Source of the DNA: Melastoma dodecandrum
Lineage: Eukaryota; Streptophyta; Magnoliopsida; Myrtales; Melastomataceae
Length of the DNA: 64,000 nucleotides
NCBI GenBank assembly: GCA_029817715.1
Contig: JARUPY010000474.1
Location: forward strand, 10,043,902-10,107,901
Direction of reading: 5' to 3'
The notes below the pieces were generated by a model that ran no database searches, had not been told where the DNA came from, and saw only the letters and a list, made by a program, of their open reading frames with translations. This document shows, piece by piece, positions 24,736-36,700 of the stretch (positions are counted from its first letter, which is position 1; every line of letters begins with the position of its first letter). The position numbers and the translations under genes are program-made.

Positions 24736-27700
24736 TTAGGCTTCGGAAAATGCAAGTTCGGAAGCACCAAGGTTCGGAGCATGCGGGATGCACAACTTTG
24801 AGTAAGTTGTGCCCGGGGTTCCTCATTGTGCACATGAACTCATTCCAATGGAAGGGACCCGAATGTCGAATGTGGAACTCCAATTTTGAATAGTTTGGGA
24901 AACATTTGGGGATCATTTAGGCTTAGGAAAATACAAGTTCGGAAGCAAGAAGGTTAGGAGCATGTGTGATGCACAACATTGCGTAAGTTGTGCGCGAGGT
25001 TTCTAATTGTGCTCATGTGCTCATTCCAACTATATGGACCCGAATATCGGATAAATAACTGTTGTTATGAATAGTTTGGGAACTATTTGGGTATCGCTTT
25101 GGGTTCGAATCGGAACCACGAATGTTCGGAGCACGCGGGATGTACAACTTTGCGTAAGCTGTGCGCGGGGTTTCTCATTGTTCTCATGAACCCATTCCAA
25201 CGAAAAGGACCCGAATCTCGAATGTATAACGGTTGTATTGAATTTTTTGGGAGACATTTGGGGATCGTTACGGCTTCGGAAAATGCAAGTTTGGAAGCAC
25301 GAACGTTCGGAGCCTGCGGGATGCACACCTTTGCGTAAGTTGTGCACGGGGCTTCTCATTGAGCGAATGAACTCATTACAACGAAACGGACCTCAATCTC
25401 GAATAAATAATCCCTGTTTTGAACAGTTTGGGAAGTAATTGGGGATTGTTTTGGCTTCGGAACATTCAAGTTCGGAAGCACGAATGTTCGGAGCATGCGG
25501 GATGCACAACTTTGCGTAAGTTGTGCAAGGGGTTCCTCATTGTGCACAGGAACTCATTCCAATGGAAGGGACCCGAATGTCGAATGTAGAACTCTAATTT
25601 TTAATAGTTTGGGAAACATTTGGGGATCATTTAGGCTTCGAAAAAATGCAAGTTCGGAAGAACCAGGGTTCGGAGCTTGCGGGATGCACAACTTTGCGTA
25701 AGTTTTGCCCACGGTTCTTCATTAAGCACATGAACTCATTCCAACGAAAGGGACCCGAATGTCGAATGTGGAACTCCAATTTTGAATAGTTTGGGAAAGA
25801 TTTGGGGATTATTTAGGCTTTGGAAAATGCAAGTTCCGAAGCACGAAAGTTCGGAGCATGCGGGAGGCTCTACATTGCGTAAGTTGTGCGCGGGGTTTCT
25901 CATTGTGCTCATGAGCTCATTCCAACGGTATGGACCCGAATCTCTGATGAATATCTATTGTTATGAATAGTTTGGGAACTATTTGGGGATTGTTTTGCGC
26001 TTGGAAAATGCATGTTCGGAAGCACGAATGTTTGGAGCATGCGGGTTGTACAACTTTGCGTAAGCTGTGCGCGGGGTTCCTCGTTGTTCACATGAACCCA
26101 TTCCAACGTATTGGACCCGAATCTCGAACGTATAACTCTTGTACTGAATAGTTTAGGGGACATTTGGGGATCATTTAGGCTTCGAAAAATGCAAGTTTGG
26201 AAGCACAAAAGTTTGGAGCCTGCGGGATGCACACATTTGCGTAAGTTGTGCACGGGGTTTCTCATTGTGTGCATGAACTCATTCGAACGAAACGGACCTG
26301 AATCTCGAATGAATAACCCTTGTTTTGAATAGTTTGGGAAACATTTGGGGATTCTTTTGGCTTCGGAACATTCATGTTTGGAAGCACGAAGGTTCGGAGC
26401 ATGCGGGATGCACAACTTTGTGTAAGTTGTACGCGGGGTTCTTCATTGTGCACATGAACTCATTCCAACGGAAGGGACCCGAATGTCGAATGTGGAACTC
26501 CAAGTTTGAATAGTTTGGGAAACATTTTGGGATCATTTTGGCTTCGAAACATTCCTGATCAGAAGCACGAATGTTCGGAGCATGCGGGATGCACAACTTT
26601 GCGTAAGTTGTGCGCAGATTCCTCATTGTGCAAATGTACTCATTCCAACGGAAGGAACCCGAATGTCGAATGTACAACTCAAATTTTGAATCGTTTGGGA
26701 AAGATTTGGAGATCATTTAGGCTTCGGAAAATGCAAGTTCGGAAACACCAAGGTTCGAAGCAAGCAGGATGCACAACTTTGCGCAAGTTGGGCCCGGGGT
26801 TCCTCATTGTGCACTTGAATTCATTCCAACGAAAGTGACCCGAATGTTGAATGTGGAACTCCAATTTTGAATAGTTTGGGAAACATTTGGGGATCATTTA
26901 GGCTTCGGAAAATGCATGACCGGAAGCACGAAAGTTCGGAGCATGCGAGAAGCACAACATTGCGTAAGTTGTGCGCGGGGTTTCTCATTGTGCTCATGAG
27001 CTCATTCCAACGATATGGACCCGAATCTCAGGTGAATAACTGTTGTAATGAATAGTTTAGGAACTATTTGGGGCTCGAAAAATGCATGTTCGGAAGCACG
27101 AATGTTCGGAGCATGCGGGATGTACAACATTGCGTAAGCTGTGCGCGGGGTTCCTCATTGTTCACATGAACCCATTCCAACGAAATGGACCCGAATCTCG
27201 AATGTATAACTCATGTATTGAATTGGTTGGGAGACATTTGGGGATCGTTAAGGCTTCGGAAAATGCAAGTTTGGAAGCACGAAAGTTCGGAGCCTGCGGG
27301 ATGCACACCTTTGCGTAAGTTGTGCACGGGGTTTCTCATTGTACGCATGAACTCATTCCAACGAAACGGACCTGAATCTCGAATGAATAACCCTTGTTTT
27401 GAATAGTTTAGGAAATATTTGGGGATTGTTTTGGCTTCGAAACATTCATGTTCGGAAGCACGATTGTTCGGAGCATGCGGGATGCACAACTTTGCGTAAG
27501 TTGTGCGCGGGTTCCTCATTGTGCACAAGAACTCATTCCAACGGAAGGAACCCGAATGTCGAAAGTACAACTCAAATTTTGAATTGTTTGGAAAGATTTG
27601 GAGATCATTTAGGCTTCGGAAAATGCAAGTTCAGAAACACCAAGGTTCGGAGCATGCGGGAAGCACAACTTTGCGTAAGTTGTGCCATTTGAACTCATTC

Positions 27701-30359
27701 CAACGAAAGGGACCCGAATGTTGAATGTGGAACTCCAATTTTGAATAGTTTTGCAAACATTTGGGGATCATTTAGGCTTCCGAAAATGCATGTCCGGAAG
27801 CATTAAAGTTCGGAGCATGCGGAAAGAAGAACATTGCGTAAGTTGTGCGCGGGGTTTCTCATTGTGCTCATGAGCTCATTCCAACGATATGGACCAGTAT
27901 CTCAGATGAATAACTATTTTTATGAATAGTTTGGGAACTATTTGGGGCTCGGAAAATGCATGTCTGGAAGCACGAATGTTCGGAGCATGCGGGATGTACA
28001 ACATTGCGTAAGCTGTGCGCGAGGTTCCTCATTATTCACATGAACCCATTCCAACGAAATGGACCCGAATCTCGAATGTATAACTCTTGTAAATAATTGT
28101 TTGGGAGACATTAGGGGATCGTTTAGGCTTCGAAAAATGCAAGTTTGGAAGCACGAAAGTTCGGGGCCTGTGGGATGCACACCTTTGCGTCAGTTGTGCA
28201 CGAGGTTTCTCATTGTGCGCATGAACTCATTCCAACGAAACGGACCTGAATCTCGAATGAATAACCCTTGTTTTGCATAGTTTGGGAAACATTTGGGGAT
28301 TGTTTTGGCTTCGGAACATTCAAGTTCGGAAGCACGAAATTTCGGAGCATGCGGAATGCACAACTTTGCGTAAGTTGTGCGCGGGGCGCCTCATTGTGCA
28401 CATGAACTCATTCCAACAGTGGAAGGGACCCAAATGTCGAATGTAAAACTCTAATTTGGAATTGTTTGGGAACCATTTGGAGATCATTTAGGCTTCGGAA
28501 AATGCAAGTTCGGAACCACCAAGTTTCGGAGCATGCGGGATGCACAACTTTGCGTAAGTTGTGCGCGAGGTTCCTCATTGTGCACACGAACTCATTCCAA
28601 CAGATGGGACCCGAATGTCGAATGTGGAACTCCAATTTTGAATAGTTTGGGAAACATTTGGGGATCATTTTGGCTTCAAAAAATACAAGTTCGGAAGCAC
28701 CGAGGTTCGGCGCAAGCGGGATGCACAACTTTGCGTAAGTTGTGCCAGGGGTTCCTCATTGTGCACATGAACTCATTCCAACGAAGGGGACCAGAATGTC
28801 AAATGTAGATCTCCAATTTAAAATAGTTTGGAAAAGATTTGGGGATCATTTAGGCTTCGGAAACTGGAAGTTCCGAAGCACGAACGTTCGGAGCATGCGG
28901 GATGCACAACATTGCGTAAGTTGTGCGCGGGGTTTCTCATTGTGCTCATGAGCTCATTCCAACGGTTTGGACCCGAATCTCTGATGAATAACTGTCGTTA
29001 TGAATAGTTTGGGAACTATTTGGGGATTGTTTTGAGTTCGAAAAATGCATGTTCGGAAGCACGAATGTTTGGAGCATGCGGGTTGTACAACTTTACGTAA
29101 GCTGTGCGCGGGGTTCCTCATTGTTCACATGAACCCACTCCAACGAAATGGACCCGAATCTCGAATGTATAACTCTTGTACTGAACTGTTTGGGAGACAT
29201 TTGGGTATCGTTTAGGCTTCAAAAAATACAAGTTTGGAAGCACAAGCAGGATGCACACCATTGCGTAAGTTGTTCACGACATTTCTCATTGTGCGCATGA
29301 ACTCATTCCAACGAAGGAACTGAATCTTGAATGAATAACCCTTGTTTTGAATAGTTTGGGAAACATTTGGGGATTGTTTTGGCTTCGGAACATTCCTGTT
29401 CGGAAGCACGAATGTTCGGAGCCTGCGGGATGCACAACTTTGCGTAAGTTGTGCGCGGGTTCCTCTTTGTGCACATGAACTCATTTCCAACGGAAGGAAC
29501 CTGAATGTCGAATGTACAACTCTAATTTTGAATTGTTTGGGAAACATTTGGAGATCATTTAGGCATCGGAAAATGCAAGTTCGGAACCACCAAGTTTCGG
29601 AGCATGCGGGATGCACAACTTTGCGTAAGTTGCGCCCGGGGTTCCTCATTGTGCACATGAACTCAATCCAATGAAAGGGACCCTAATGTTGAATGTGGAA
29701 CTCCAATTTTAAATAGTTTGGGAAACATTTGCAAGTTTGGAAGAACCAAGGTTCGGAGCATGCGGGATGCACAACTTTGCGTAAGCTGTGCGCGGGGTTC
29801 CTCGTTGTTCTCATGAACCCATTCCAACGCAAGGGACCAGAATGTTGAATGTGGAACTCCAATTTTGAATAGTTTGGAAAACATTTGGGGATCATTTAGG
29901 CTTCGGAAAATGCAAGTCCGGAAGCACGAAAGCTCGGAGCATGCGGGATGCACACCTTTGCGTAAGTTGTGCACGTGGTTTCTCATTGTGCGCGTGAACT
30001 CATTCCAACGAAACGGACCTGAATATCGAATGAATAACCCTTGTTTTGAATAGTTTGGGAAACATTTGGGGATTGTTTTGGCTTCGGAACATTCATGTTC
30101 GGAAGCACGAATGATCGGAGCATGCGGGATGCACAACTTTACGTAAGTTGTGCGCGGGTTCCTCATTGTGCACACGAACTCATTCCAACGGAAGGAACCC
30201 GAATGTCAAATGTACAACTCAAATTTTGAATTGTTTGGGAAAGACTTGGATATTTAGGCTTCGAAAAATGCAAGTTCGGAAACACCAAGGTTCGGAGCAT
30301 GCGGTATGCACAACTTTGCGTAAGTTGTGCGCGGGGTTTCTCATTGTGCGCATGAACTC

Positions 30360-30950
30360 ATTCCAACGAAAACGGAGCTGAAATTCGAATGAATAACCCT
30401 TGCTTTGAATAGTTTGGGAAACATTTGGGGATCATTTAGGCTTCGAAAAATGCAAGTTCGAAAGAACCAAGGTTCGGAGCATGCGGGATGCACTACTTTG
30501 CGTAAATTGTGCCCCGGGTTCCTCATTGTGCACATGAACTCATTCCAACGAAAGGGACCGGAATGTCGAATGTGGAACTCCAATTTTGAATAGTTTTGGA
30601 AACATTTGGGGATCATTTAGGCATCGAAAAATGCAAGTCCGGAAGCACGAAAGTTCGGAGCATGCGGGAAGCACAACATTGCGTAAGTTGTGCGCGGGGT
30701 TTCTCATTGTGCTCATGAGCTCATTCCAACGACATGGACCCGAATCTCAGGTGAATAACTGTTGTTATGAATAGTTTGGGAACTATTTGGGGCTCGAAAA
30801 TTGCATGTTCGGAAGCACGAATGTTCGGAGCATGCGGGATGTACAACATTGCGTAAGCTGTGCGCGGGGTTCCTCATTGTTCACATGAACACATTCCAAC
30901 GAAATGGACCCGAATCTCGAATGTATAACTCATGTATTGAATTGGTTAGG
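30360..30950 (+). repeat. Satellite block duplicated 1,602 bp downstream
   Basis: The block shares the unusual string GGAGCTGAAATTCGAATGAA with 31972 onward (CCTTGCTTTG follows in both), then GTGCCCCGGG, GACCGGAATG, GCAAGTCCGGAAGC and GGGAAGCACAAC in the same order. The displacement is 1,602 bp, about nine monomers. Its downstream part, from about 30586, is also a close relative of 26867-27400 (displacement 3,719 bp). Confidence 0.75.
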
Positions 30951-31961
30951 AGACATTTGGGGATCGTTAAGGCTTCGGAAAATGCAAGTTTGGAAGCACG
31001 AAAGTTCGGAGCCTGCGGGATGCACACCTTTGCGTAAGTTGTGCACGGGGTTTCTCATTGTGCGCATGAACTCATTCCAACGAAACGGACCTGGATCTCG
31101 AATGAATAACCCTTGTTTTGAATAGTTTGGGAAACATTTGGGGATTGTTTTGGCTTCGGAACATTCATATTCGGAAGCACGAATGTTCGGAGCATGCGGG
31201 ATGCACAACTTTGCGTAAGTTGTGCGCGGGTTCCTCGTTGTGCACACGAACTCATTCCAACGGAAGGAACCCGAATGTCGAATGTACGACTCGAATTTTG
31301 AATTGTTTGGGAAAGACTTGGAGATTTAGGCTTCGAAAAATGCAAGTTCGGAAACACCAAGGTTCGGAGCATGCGGGATGCACAACTTTGCGTAAGTTGG
31401 GCGCGGGGTTCCTCATTGTGCACACGAACTCATTCCAACGAATGGGACCCGAACGTCGAATGTGGAACTCCAATTTTGAATAGTTTGCGAAAGATTTGGG
31501 GATCATTTAGGCTTCGGAAAATGCAAGTTCCGAAGCACGAAAGTTCGTAGAATGCGGGATGCACAACATTGCGTAAGTTGTGCACGGGGTTTCTCATTGT
31601 GCTCATGAGCTCATTCCAACGGTATGGACCCGAATCTCAGATGAATAACTGTTGTTATGAATAGTTTGGGAACTATTTGGGGCTCGAAAAATGCATGTTC
31701 GGAAGTACGAATGTTCGGAGCATGCGGGATGTACAACATTGCGTAAGCTGTGCGCGGGGTTCCTCATTGTTCACATGAACCCATTCCAACGAAATGGACC
31801 CGAATCTCGAATGTATAACTCTTGTACTCAATAGTTTGGGAGACTTTGGGGATCGTTTTGGCTTCGAAAAATGCATGTTTGGAAGCACGAAAGTTCGGAG
31901 CCTGCGGGATGCACACCTTTGCGTAAGTTGTGCACGGGGTTTCCCATTGTGCGCATGAACT

Positions 31962-32552
31962 CATTCCAACAAAACGGAGCTGAAATTCGAATGAATAACC
32001 CTTGCTTTGAATAGTTTGGGAAACATTTGGGGATCATTTAGGCTTCGAAAAATGCAAGTTCGAAAGAACCAAGTTTCGGAGCATGCGGGATGCACAACTT
32101 TGCGTAAGTTGTGCCCCGGGTTCCTCATTGTGCTCATGAACTCATTCCAACGAAAGGGACCGGAATGTCGAATGTGGAACTCCAATTTTGAATAGTTTTG
32201 GAAAAATTTGGGGATCATTTAGGCTTCGAAAAATGCAAGTCCGGAAGCACGAAACTTCGGAGCATGCGGGAAGCACAACATTGCGTAAGTTGTGCGCGGG
32301 GTTTCTCATTGTGCTCATGAGCTCATTCCAACGATATGGACCCGAATCTCAGGTGAATAACTGTTGTTATAAATAGTTTGGGAACTATTTGGGGCTCGAA
32401 AAATGCATGTTCGGAAGCACGAATGTTCGGAGCATGCGGGATGTACAACTTTGCGTAAGCTGTGCGCGGGGTTCCTCATTGTTCACATGAACCCATTCCA
32501 ACGAAATGGACCCGAATCTCGAATGTATAACTCTTGTATTGAATAGTTTGGG
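31962..32552 (+). repeat. Second copy of the 1,602-bp-spaced block
   Basis: This is the downstream partner of 30360-30950, with the same ordered private markers. The copies differ at a few bases (for example GTGCTCATGAAC here and GTGCACATGAAC in the first copy). It leads directly into the clean five-monomer unit next to the strand switch. Confidence 0.75.
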
Positions 32553-33180
32553 AGACATTTGGGGATCGTTTAGGCTTCGAAAAATGCAAGTTTGGAAGCA
32601 CGAAAGTTCGGAGCCTGCGGGATGCACACCTTTGCGTAAGTTGTGCACGGGGTTTCTCATTGTGCGCATGAACTCATTCCAACGAAACGGACCTGAATCT
32701 CGAATGAATAACCCTTGTTTTGAATAGTTTGGGAAACATTTGGGGATTGTTTTGGCTTCGGAACATTCAAGTTCGGAAGCACGAATGTTCGGAGCATGCG
32801 GGATGCACAACTTTGCGTAAGTTGTGCGCAGGTTCCTCATTGTGCACATGAACTCATTCCAACGGAAGGAACCCGAATGTCGAATGTACAACTCAAATTT
32901 TGAATTGTTTGGAAACATTTGGGGATCATTTAGGCTTAGGAAAATGCAAGTTTGGACGCACCAAGGTTCGGCGCAAGCGGGATGCACAACTTTGCGTAAG
33001 TTGTGCCCGGGGTTCCTCATTGTGCAATGAACTCACTCATTCCAACGAAAGGGACCCGAATGTCGAATGTAGAACTCCAATTTTGAATAGTTTGGAAAAG
33101 ATTTGGGTATCATTTAGGCTTCGGAAAATGCAAGTTAGGAAGCACCAAGGTTCGGAGCATGCGGGATGCACAACTTTGCG
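32286..33180 (+). repeat. Five-monomer higher-order unit (d-a-b-c-c')
   Basis: This is the clearest example of the left array's higher-order order. Monomer starts, taken at the TAAG of each TAAGTTGTG or TAAGCTGTG, are 32286 (d, 170 bp with the 11-bp deletion), 32456 (a, 181), 32637 (b, 181), 32818 (c, 179) and 32997 (c', 184). The same order recurs through the left half, but with 3 to 6 units per cycle, so the register is not fixed. Confidence 0.8.
32805..32827. repeat. Monomer dyad, 9-bp form (representative)
   Basis: Arms GCACAACTT and AAGTTGTGC are perfect reverse complements separated by TGCGT. The same dyad, or its CATTGCG variant with a 7-bp stem, occurs at the TAAGTTGTG junction in most 181-bp monomers. 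Short dyads of this kind are proposed to form cruciforms in satellites. Whether these extrude is not shown by the sequence. Confidence 0.85.
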
Positions 33181-33346
33181 TAAGTTGTGCGCGGGGTTCG
33201 TCATTGTGCAACGAAAGGGACCCGAATGTCGAATGTAAAACTCTAATTTTGAATAGTTTGGGAAACATTTGGGAATTGTTTTGGCTTCGGAACATTCATG
33301 TTCGGAAGCACGAATGTTCGGAGCATGCGGGATTCACAAGTTTGCG
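33181..33346 (+). repeat. Lone 166-bp monomer in + orientation
   Basis: This unit measures exactly 166 bp between TAAG sites. It carries CATTGTGCAACGAAAGGG, with the same 15 bases missing as in every 166-bp monomer of the - strand array. I found no other copy of this deletion in the left half. It sits one monomer from the strand switch and lies inside the left palindrome arm, which makes it the best candidate for the ancestor, or nearest surviving relative, of the right-hand array. Confidence 0.85.
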
Positions 33347-33385
33347 TAAATTGTGCGCAGGCTTCCTTATTGTGCACATCAACTC

Positions 33386-33387
33386 AA
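33386..33387. other. Satellite orientation switch
   Basis: The + strand monomer runs to CACATCAACTC, where the expected continuation is ATTCCAACG. The next bases AAATGATCCCC are the start of a - strand monomer. At most one or two bases of overlap exist at the join. All monomers before are + and all after are -. A real inversion or fold-back and an assembly join would look the same here, but the shared arms favour a biological event. Confidence 0.9.
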
Positions 33388-33748
33388 ATGATCCCCAAAT
33401 GTTTCCCAAACTATTCAAAATTGGAATTCCACTTTCGACATTCCGGTTCCTTTCGTTGGAATGAGTTCATGTGCATAAGGAGGAACCCTGGGCACAACTT
33501 ACGCAAAGTTGTGCATCCCGCATGCTCCGAACCTTGGTGGTTCCGAACTTGCATTTTCCGAAGCCAAAATGATCTCCAAATGTTTCCCAAACAATTCAAA
33601 ATTAGAGTTGTACATTCGACATTCGGGTTCCTTCCGTTGGAATGAGTTCATGTGCACAATGAGGAACCCGCGCGCAATTTACGCAAACATGTGCATCCCG
33701 CATGCTCCGAACATTCGTTCTTCCGAACATGAATGTTCTGAAGCCAAA
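33388..33748 (-). repeat. Two full-length (181 and 180 bp) inverted monomers
   Basis: These are the only units in the right half that keep TTGGAATGAGTTCATGTGC, and so the full 181-bp architecture. They begin at 33388 and 33569; the next phasing site is at 33749. They form most of the palindrome spacer and the inner end of the right arm, linking the old 181-bp type to the 166-bp type. Confidence 0.9.
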
Positions 33749-36700
33749 ACAATCCCCAAAAGTTTCCCACACTATTCAAAATTAGAGTTCTACATTTGAC
33801 ATTCGGGTCCCTTTCGTTGCACAATGAGGAACCCCGCGCACAACTTACGCAGAGTTGTGCATCCCGCATGCTCCGAACCTTGGTGCTTCCGAACTTGCAT
33901 TTTCCGAAGCCTAAATGATCCCCAAATCTTTTCCAAACTATTCAAAATTGGAGTTATACATTCGACATTCGGGTCCCTTTCGTTGCACAATGAGGAACCC
34001 CGCTTACAACTTACGCAAACTTGTGCATCCCGCATGCTCCGATCTTTGGTGCTTCCGAACTTGCATTTTCCGAAGCCTAAATGATCCCCAAATCTTTTCC
34101 AAACTATTCAAAATTGGAGTTATACATTCGACATTCGGGTCCCTTTCGTTGCACAATGAGGAACCCCACGCACAACATACACAAAGTTGTGCATCCCGCA
34201 TGCTCCGAACCTTGGTGCTTCCGAACTTGCATTTTCCGAAGCCTAAATGATCCCCAAATGTTTCCCAAACTATTCAAAATTCGAGTTCCACATTCGACAT
34301 TCGGGTCCCTTTCGTTGAACAACGAGGAACCCCGCGCACAACTTACGCAAAGTTGTACATCCCGCATGCTCCGAACCTTGGTGCTTCCGAAGTTGCATTT
34401 TTCGAAGCCAAAATGATCCCCAAATGTTTCCAAAACTATTCAAAATTGGCGTTCTACATTCGACATTCCGGTCCCTTTCGTTGCACAATGAGGAACCCCG
34501 CGCACAACTTACGCAAAGTTGTCCATCCCGCATGCTCCGAACCTTGGTGCTTCCGAACTTGCATTTTTCACAGCCTAAATGATCCCCAAATGTTTCACAA
34601 ACTATTCAAAATTGGAGTTCTACATTTGACATTCGGGTCTCTTTCGATGCACAGTGAGAAACCCCGCGCACAACCTACGCAACGTTGTGCAACCCGCATG
34701 CTCCGAACCTTGGTGCTTCCGAACTTGCATTTTTCGAAGCCTAAATGGTCCCCAAATGTTTCCCAAACTATTCAAAATTGGAGTTCTACATTCGACATTC
34801 GGTACGCTTTCGTTGCACAATGAAAAACCCGCGCAAAACTTACGCAATGTTGTGCATCCCGCATGCTCCGAACCTTGGTGCTTCTGAGCTGGCATTTTCC
34901 GAACCCTAAATGATTCATAAATGCATTCGAAACTATTCAAAATTGGAGTTAAACATTCGACATTGGGGTCCCTTTCGTTGCACAATGAGGAACCCCGTGC
35001 ACAACGTACTCAAAGTTGTGCAGCCTGCATGCTCCGAACCTTGGTGCTTCCGAAAATGCATTTTTCGAAGCCTAAATGATCCCCAAATGTTTCCCAAACT
35101 ATTCAAAATTGGAGTTAAACATTCGACATTGGGGTCCCTTTCGTTGCACAATGAGGAACCCCGTGCACAACGTACTCAAAGTTGTGCAGCCTGCATGCTC
35201 CGAACCTTGGTGCTTCTGAACTAGCATTTTGCGAACCCTAAATGATTCGTAAATGCTTCCGAAACTATTCAAAATTGGAGTTCTACATTCGACATTGGGG
35301 CCCTTTCGTTGAACAACGAGGAACCCCGCGCACAACTTACGCAAAGTTGTGCTTCCCACATGCTCCGAACCTTGGTGCTTCCGAACTAGCATTTTTCGAA
35401 GCCTAAATGACCCCCAAATGTTTCCCAAACTATTCAAAATTGGAGTTCTATCTTCGACATTCGGGTCCTTTTCGTTACACAGTGAGGAACCCCGCGCACA
35501 ACCTACGCAAAGTTGTGCATCCCGCATGCTCCGAACCTTGGTGCTTCCGAACTTGCATTTTTTGAAGCCTAAATGATCCCCAAATGTTTCCCAAACTATT
35601 CAAAATTGGAGTTCTACATTCGACATTCTGGTCCCTTTCGTTGCACAATGAGAAACCCGCGCATAACATACGCAAAGTTGTGCATCCCGCATGCTCCGAA
35701 CCTTGGTGCTTTTGAGCTGGCATTTTCCGAACCCTAAATAATTCGTAAATGCGTCCAAAACTATTCAAAATTGGAGTTCTACATTCGACATTTAGGTCCC
35801 TTTCGTTGAACAATGAGGAACCCCGCGCACAACTTACGCAAAGTTGTGCAACCCGCATGCTGCGAACCTTGGTGCTTCCAAAAATGCATTTTTCGAAGCC
35901 TAAATGATCCGCAAATGTTTCCCAAACTATTCAAAATTTGAGTAATACATTCGACATTCGGGTCCCTTTCGTTGCACAATGAGGAACCCCGAGTACAAGG
36001 TACTCAAAGTTGTGCATCCCACATGCTCCAAACCTTGGTGCTTCTGAACTAGCATTTTCCGAACCCTAAATGATTCGTAAATGCTTCCGAAACTATTCAA
36101 AATTGGTGTTCTACATTCGACATTCGGGTCCCTTTCGTTGAACAACGAGGAACCCCGCGCACAACTTACGCAAAGTTGTGCATCCCGCATGCTCCGAACC
36201 TTGGTGCTTCCGAACTTGCATTTTTCGAAGCCTAAATGATCCCCAAATGTTTCCCAATCTTTTCAAAATTGGTGTTCAACATTCGACATTCGGGTCCCCA
36301 TCGTTGCACAATGAAGAACCCCGCGCACAACTTACGCAAAGTTGTGCATCCCGCTTGCTCCGAACCTTGGTGCTTCCGAACTTGCATTTTCCGGAGCCTA
36401 AATGATCCCCAAATGTTTCCCAAACTATTCAAAATTGGCGTTCTACATTCGACATTCCGGTCCCTTTTTTTGCACAATGAGGAACCCCGCGCACAACTTA
36501 CGCAACGTTGTCCATCCCGCATGCTCCGAACCTTGGTGCTTCCGAACTTGCATTTTCCGAAGCCTAAATGATCCCCAAATGTTTCCCAAACTATTCAAAA
36601 TTGGAGTTCTACATTCGACATTCGGATCCCTTTCGTTGCACAATGAAAAACCCGCGCACAACTTATGCAAAGTTGTGCATCCCGCATGCTCCGAACCTTG

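Larger units (their letters stand above)
541..33386 (+). repeat. 181-bp satellite array, + orientation
   Basis: This is a continuous head-to-tail array of a monomer of about 181 bp, roughly 181 copies. Clean consecutive copies are spaced 181 bp (for example monomer starts at 32456, 32637 and 32818). Each unit runs from a TAAGTTGTGC segment through CTCATTCCAACGAAA, GACCCGAAT, TTTGAATAGTTTGGGA, GGATCATTTAGGCTTCGG and AAGTTCGGAAGCAC to GTTCGGAGCATGCGGGATGC. Divergence between neighbours is high. At least five subtypes recur: d (GAGCTCATTCCAACGATATG, GTTGTTATGAATAG), a (GTTCACATGAACCC, GTATAACTCTTGTATTG, GAGCCTGCGGG), b (GAATAACCCTTGTTTTG, CTTCGGAACATTCA), c and c' (AATGTAGAACTC and AATGTGGAACTC). 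Small indels are frequent. I see no transposon inserted in the array. Short open frames in every reading direction are repeat by-products. Confidence 0.97.
33030..33985. repeat. Imperfect palindrome around the strand switch
   Basis: The left arm (about 33030-33386) and right arm (about 33644-33985) are inverted copies of the same two consecutive units: a c-like monomer with the GGAAAAGATTTGGG marker, then the 15-bp-deleted monomer, then a type b segment with CGGAACATTCATG and the rare TAAATTG. By hand I count about 14 differences over roughly 186 bp in the inner part and about 5 over roughly 155 bp in the outer part. Monomers from elsewhere do not share this order of markers. The 257-bp spacer (33387-33643) is in right-half orientation. 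Its closest relative that I can see in the left array is near 29480-29725, sharing GGAACCACCAAG and GGAAGGAACC. Confidence 0.8.

Noticed and set aside
27661..27700. Another 166-bp-type unit in the left array (TTGTGCCATTTGAACTC)
   Set aside because: This unit lost a different segment (around CGGGGTTCCTCATTGTG) and keeps CTCATTCC, so it does not carry the 15-bp deletion of the right array.
33386..33387. Orientation switch as a mere assembly error
   Set aside because: It cannot be excluded from sequence alone. However, a random misjoin would not be expected to place inverted copies of the same two marked monomers on both sides of a 257-bp spacer.
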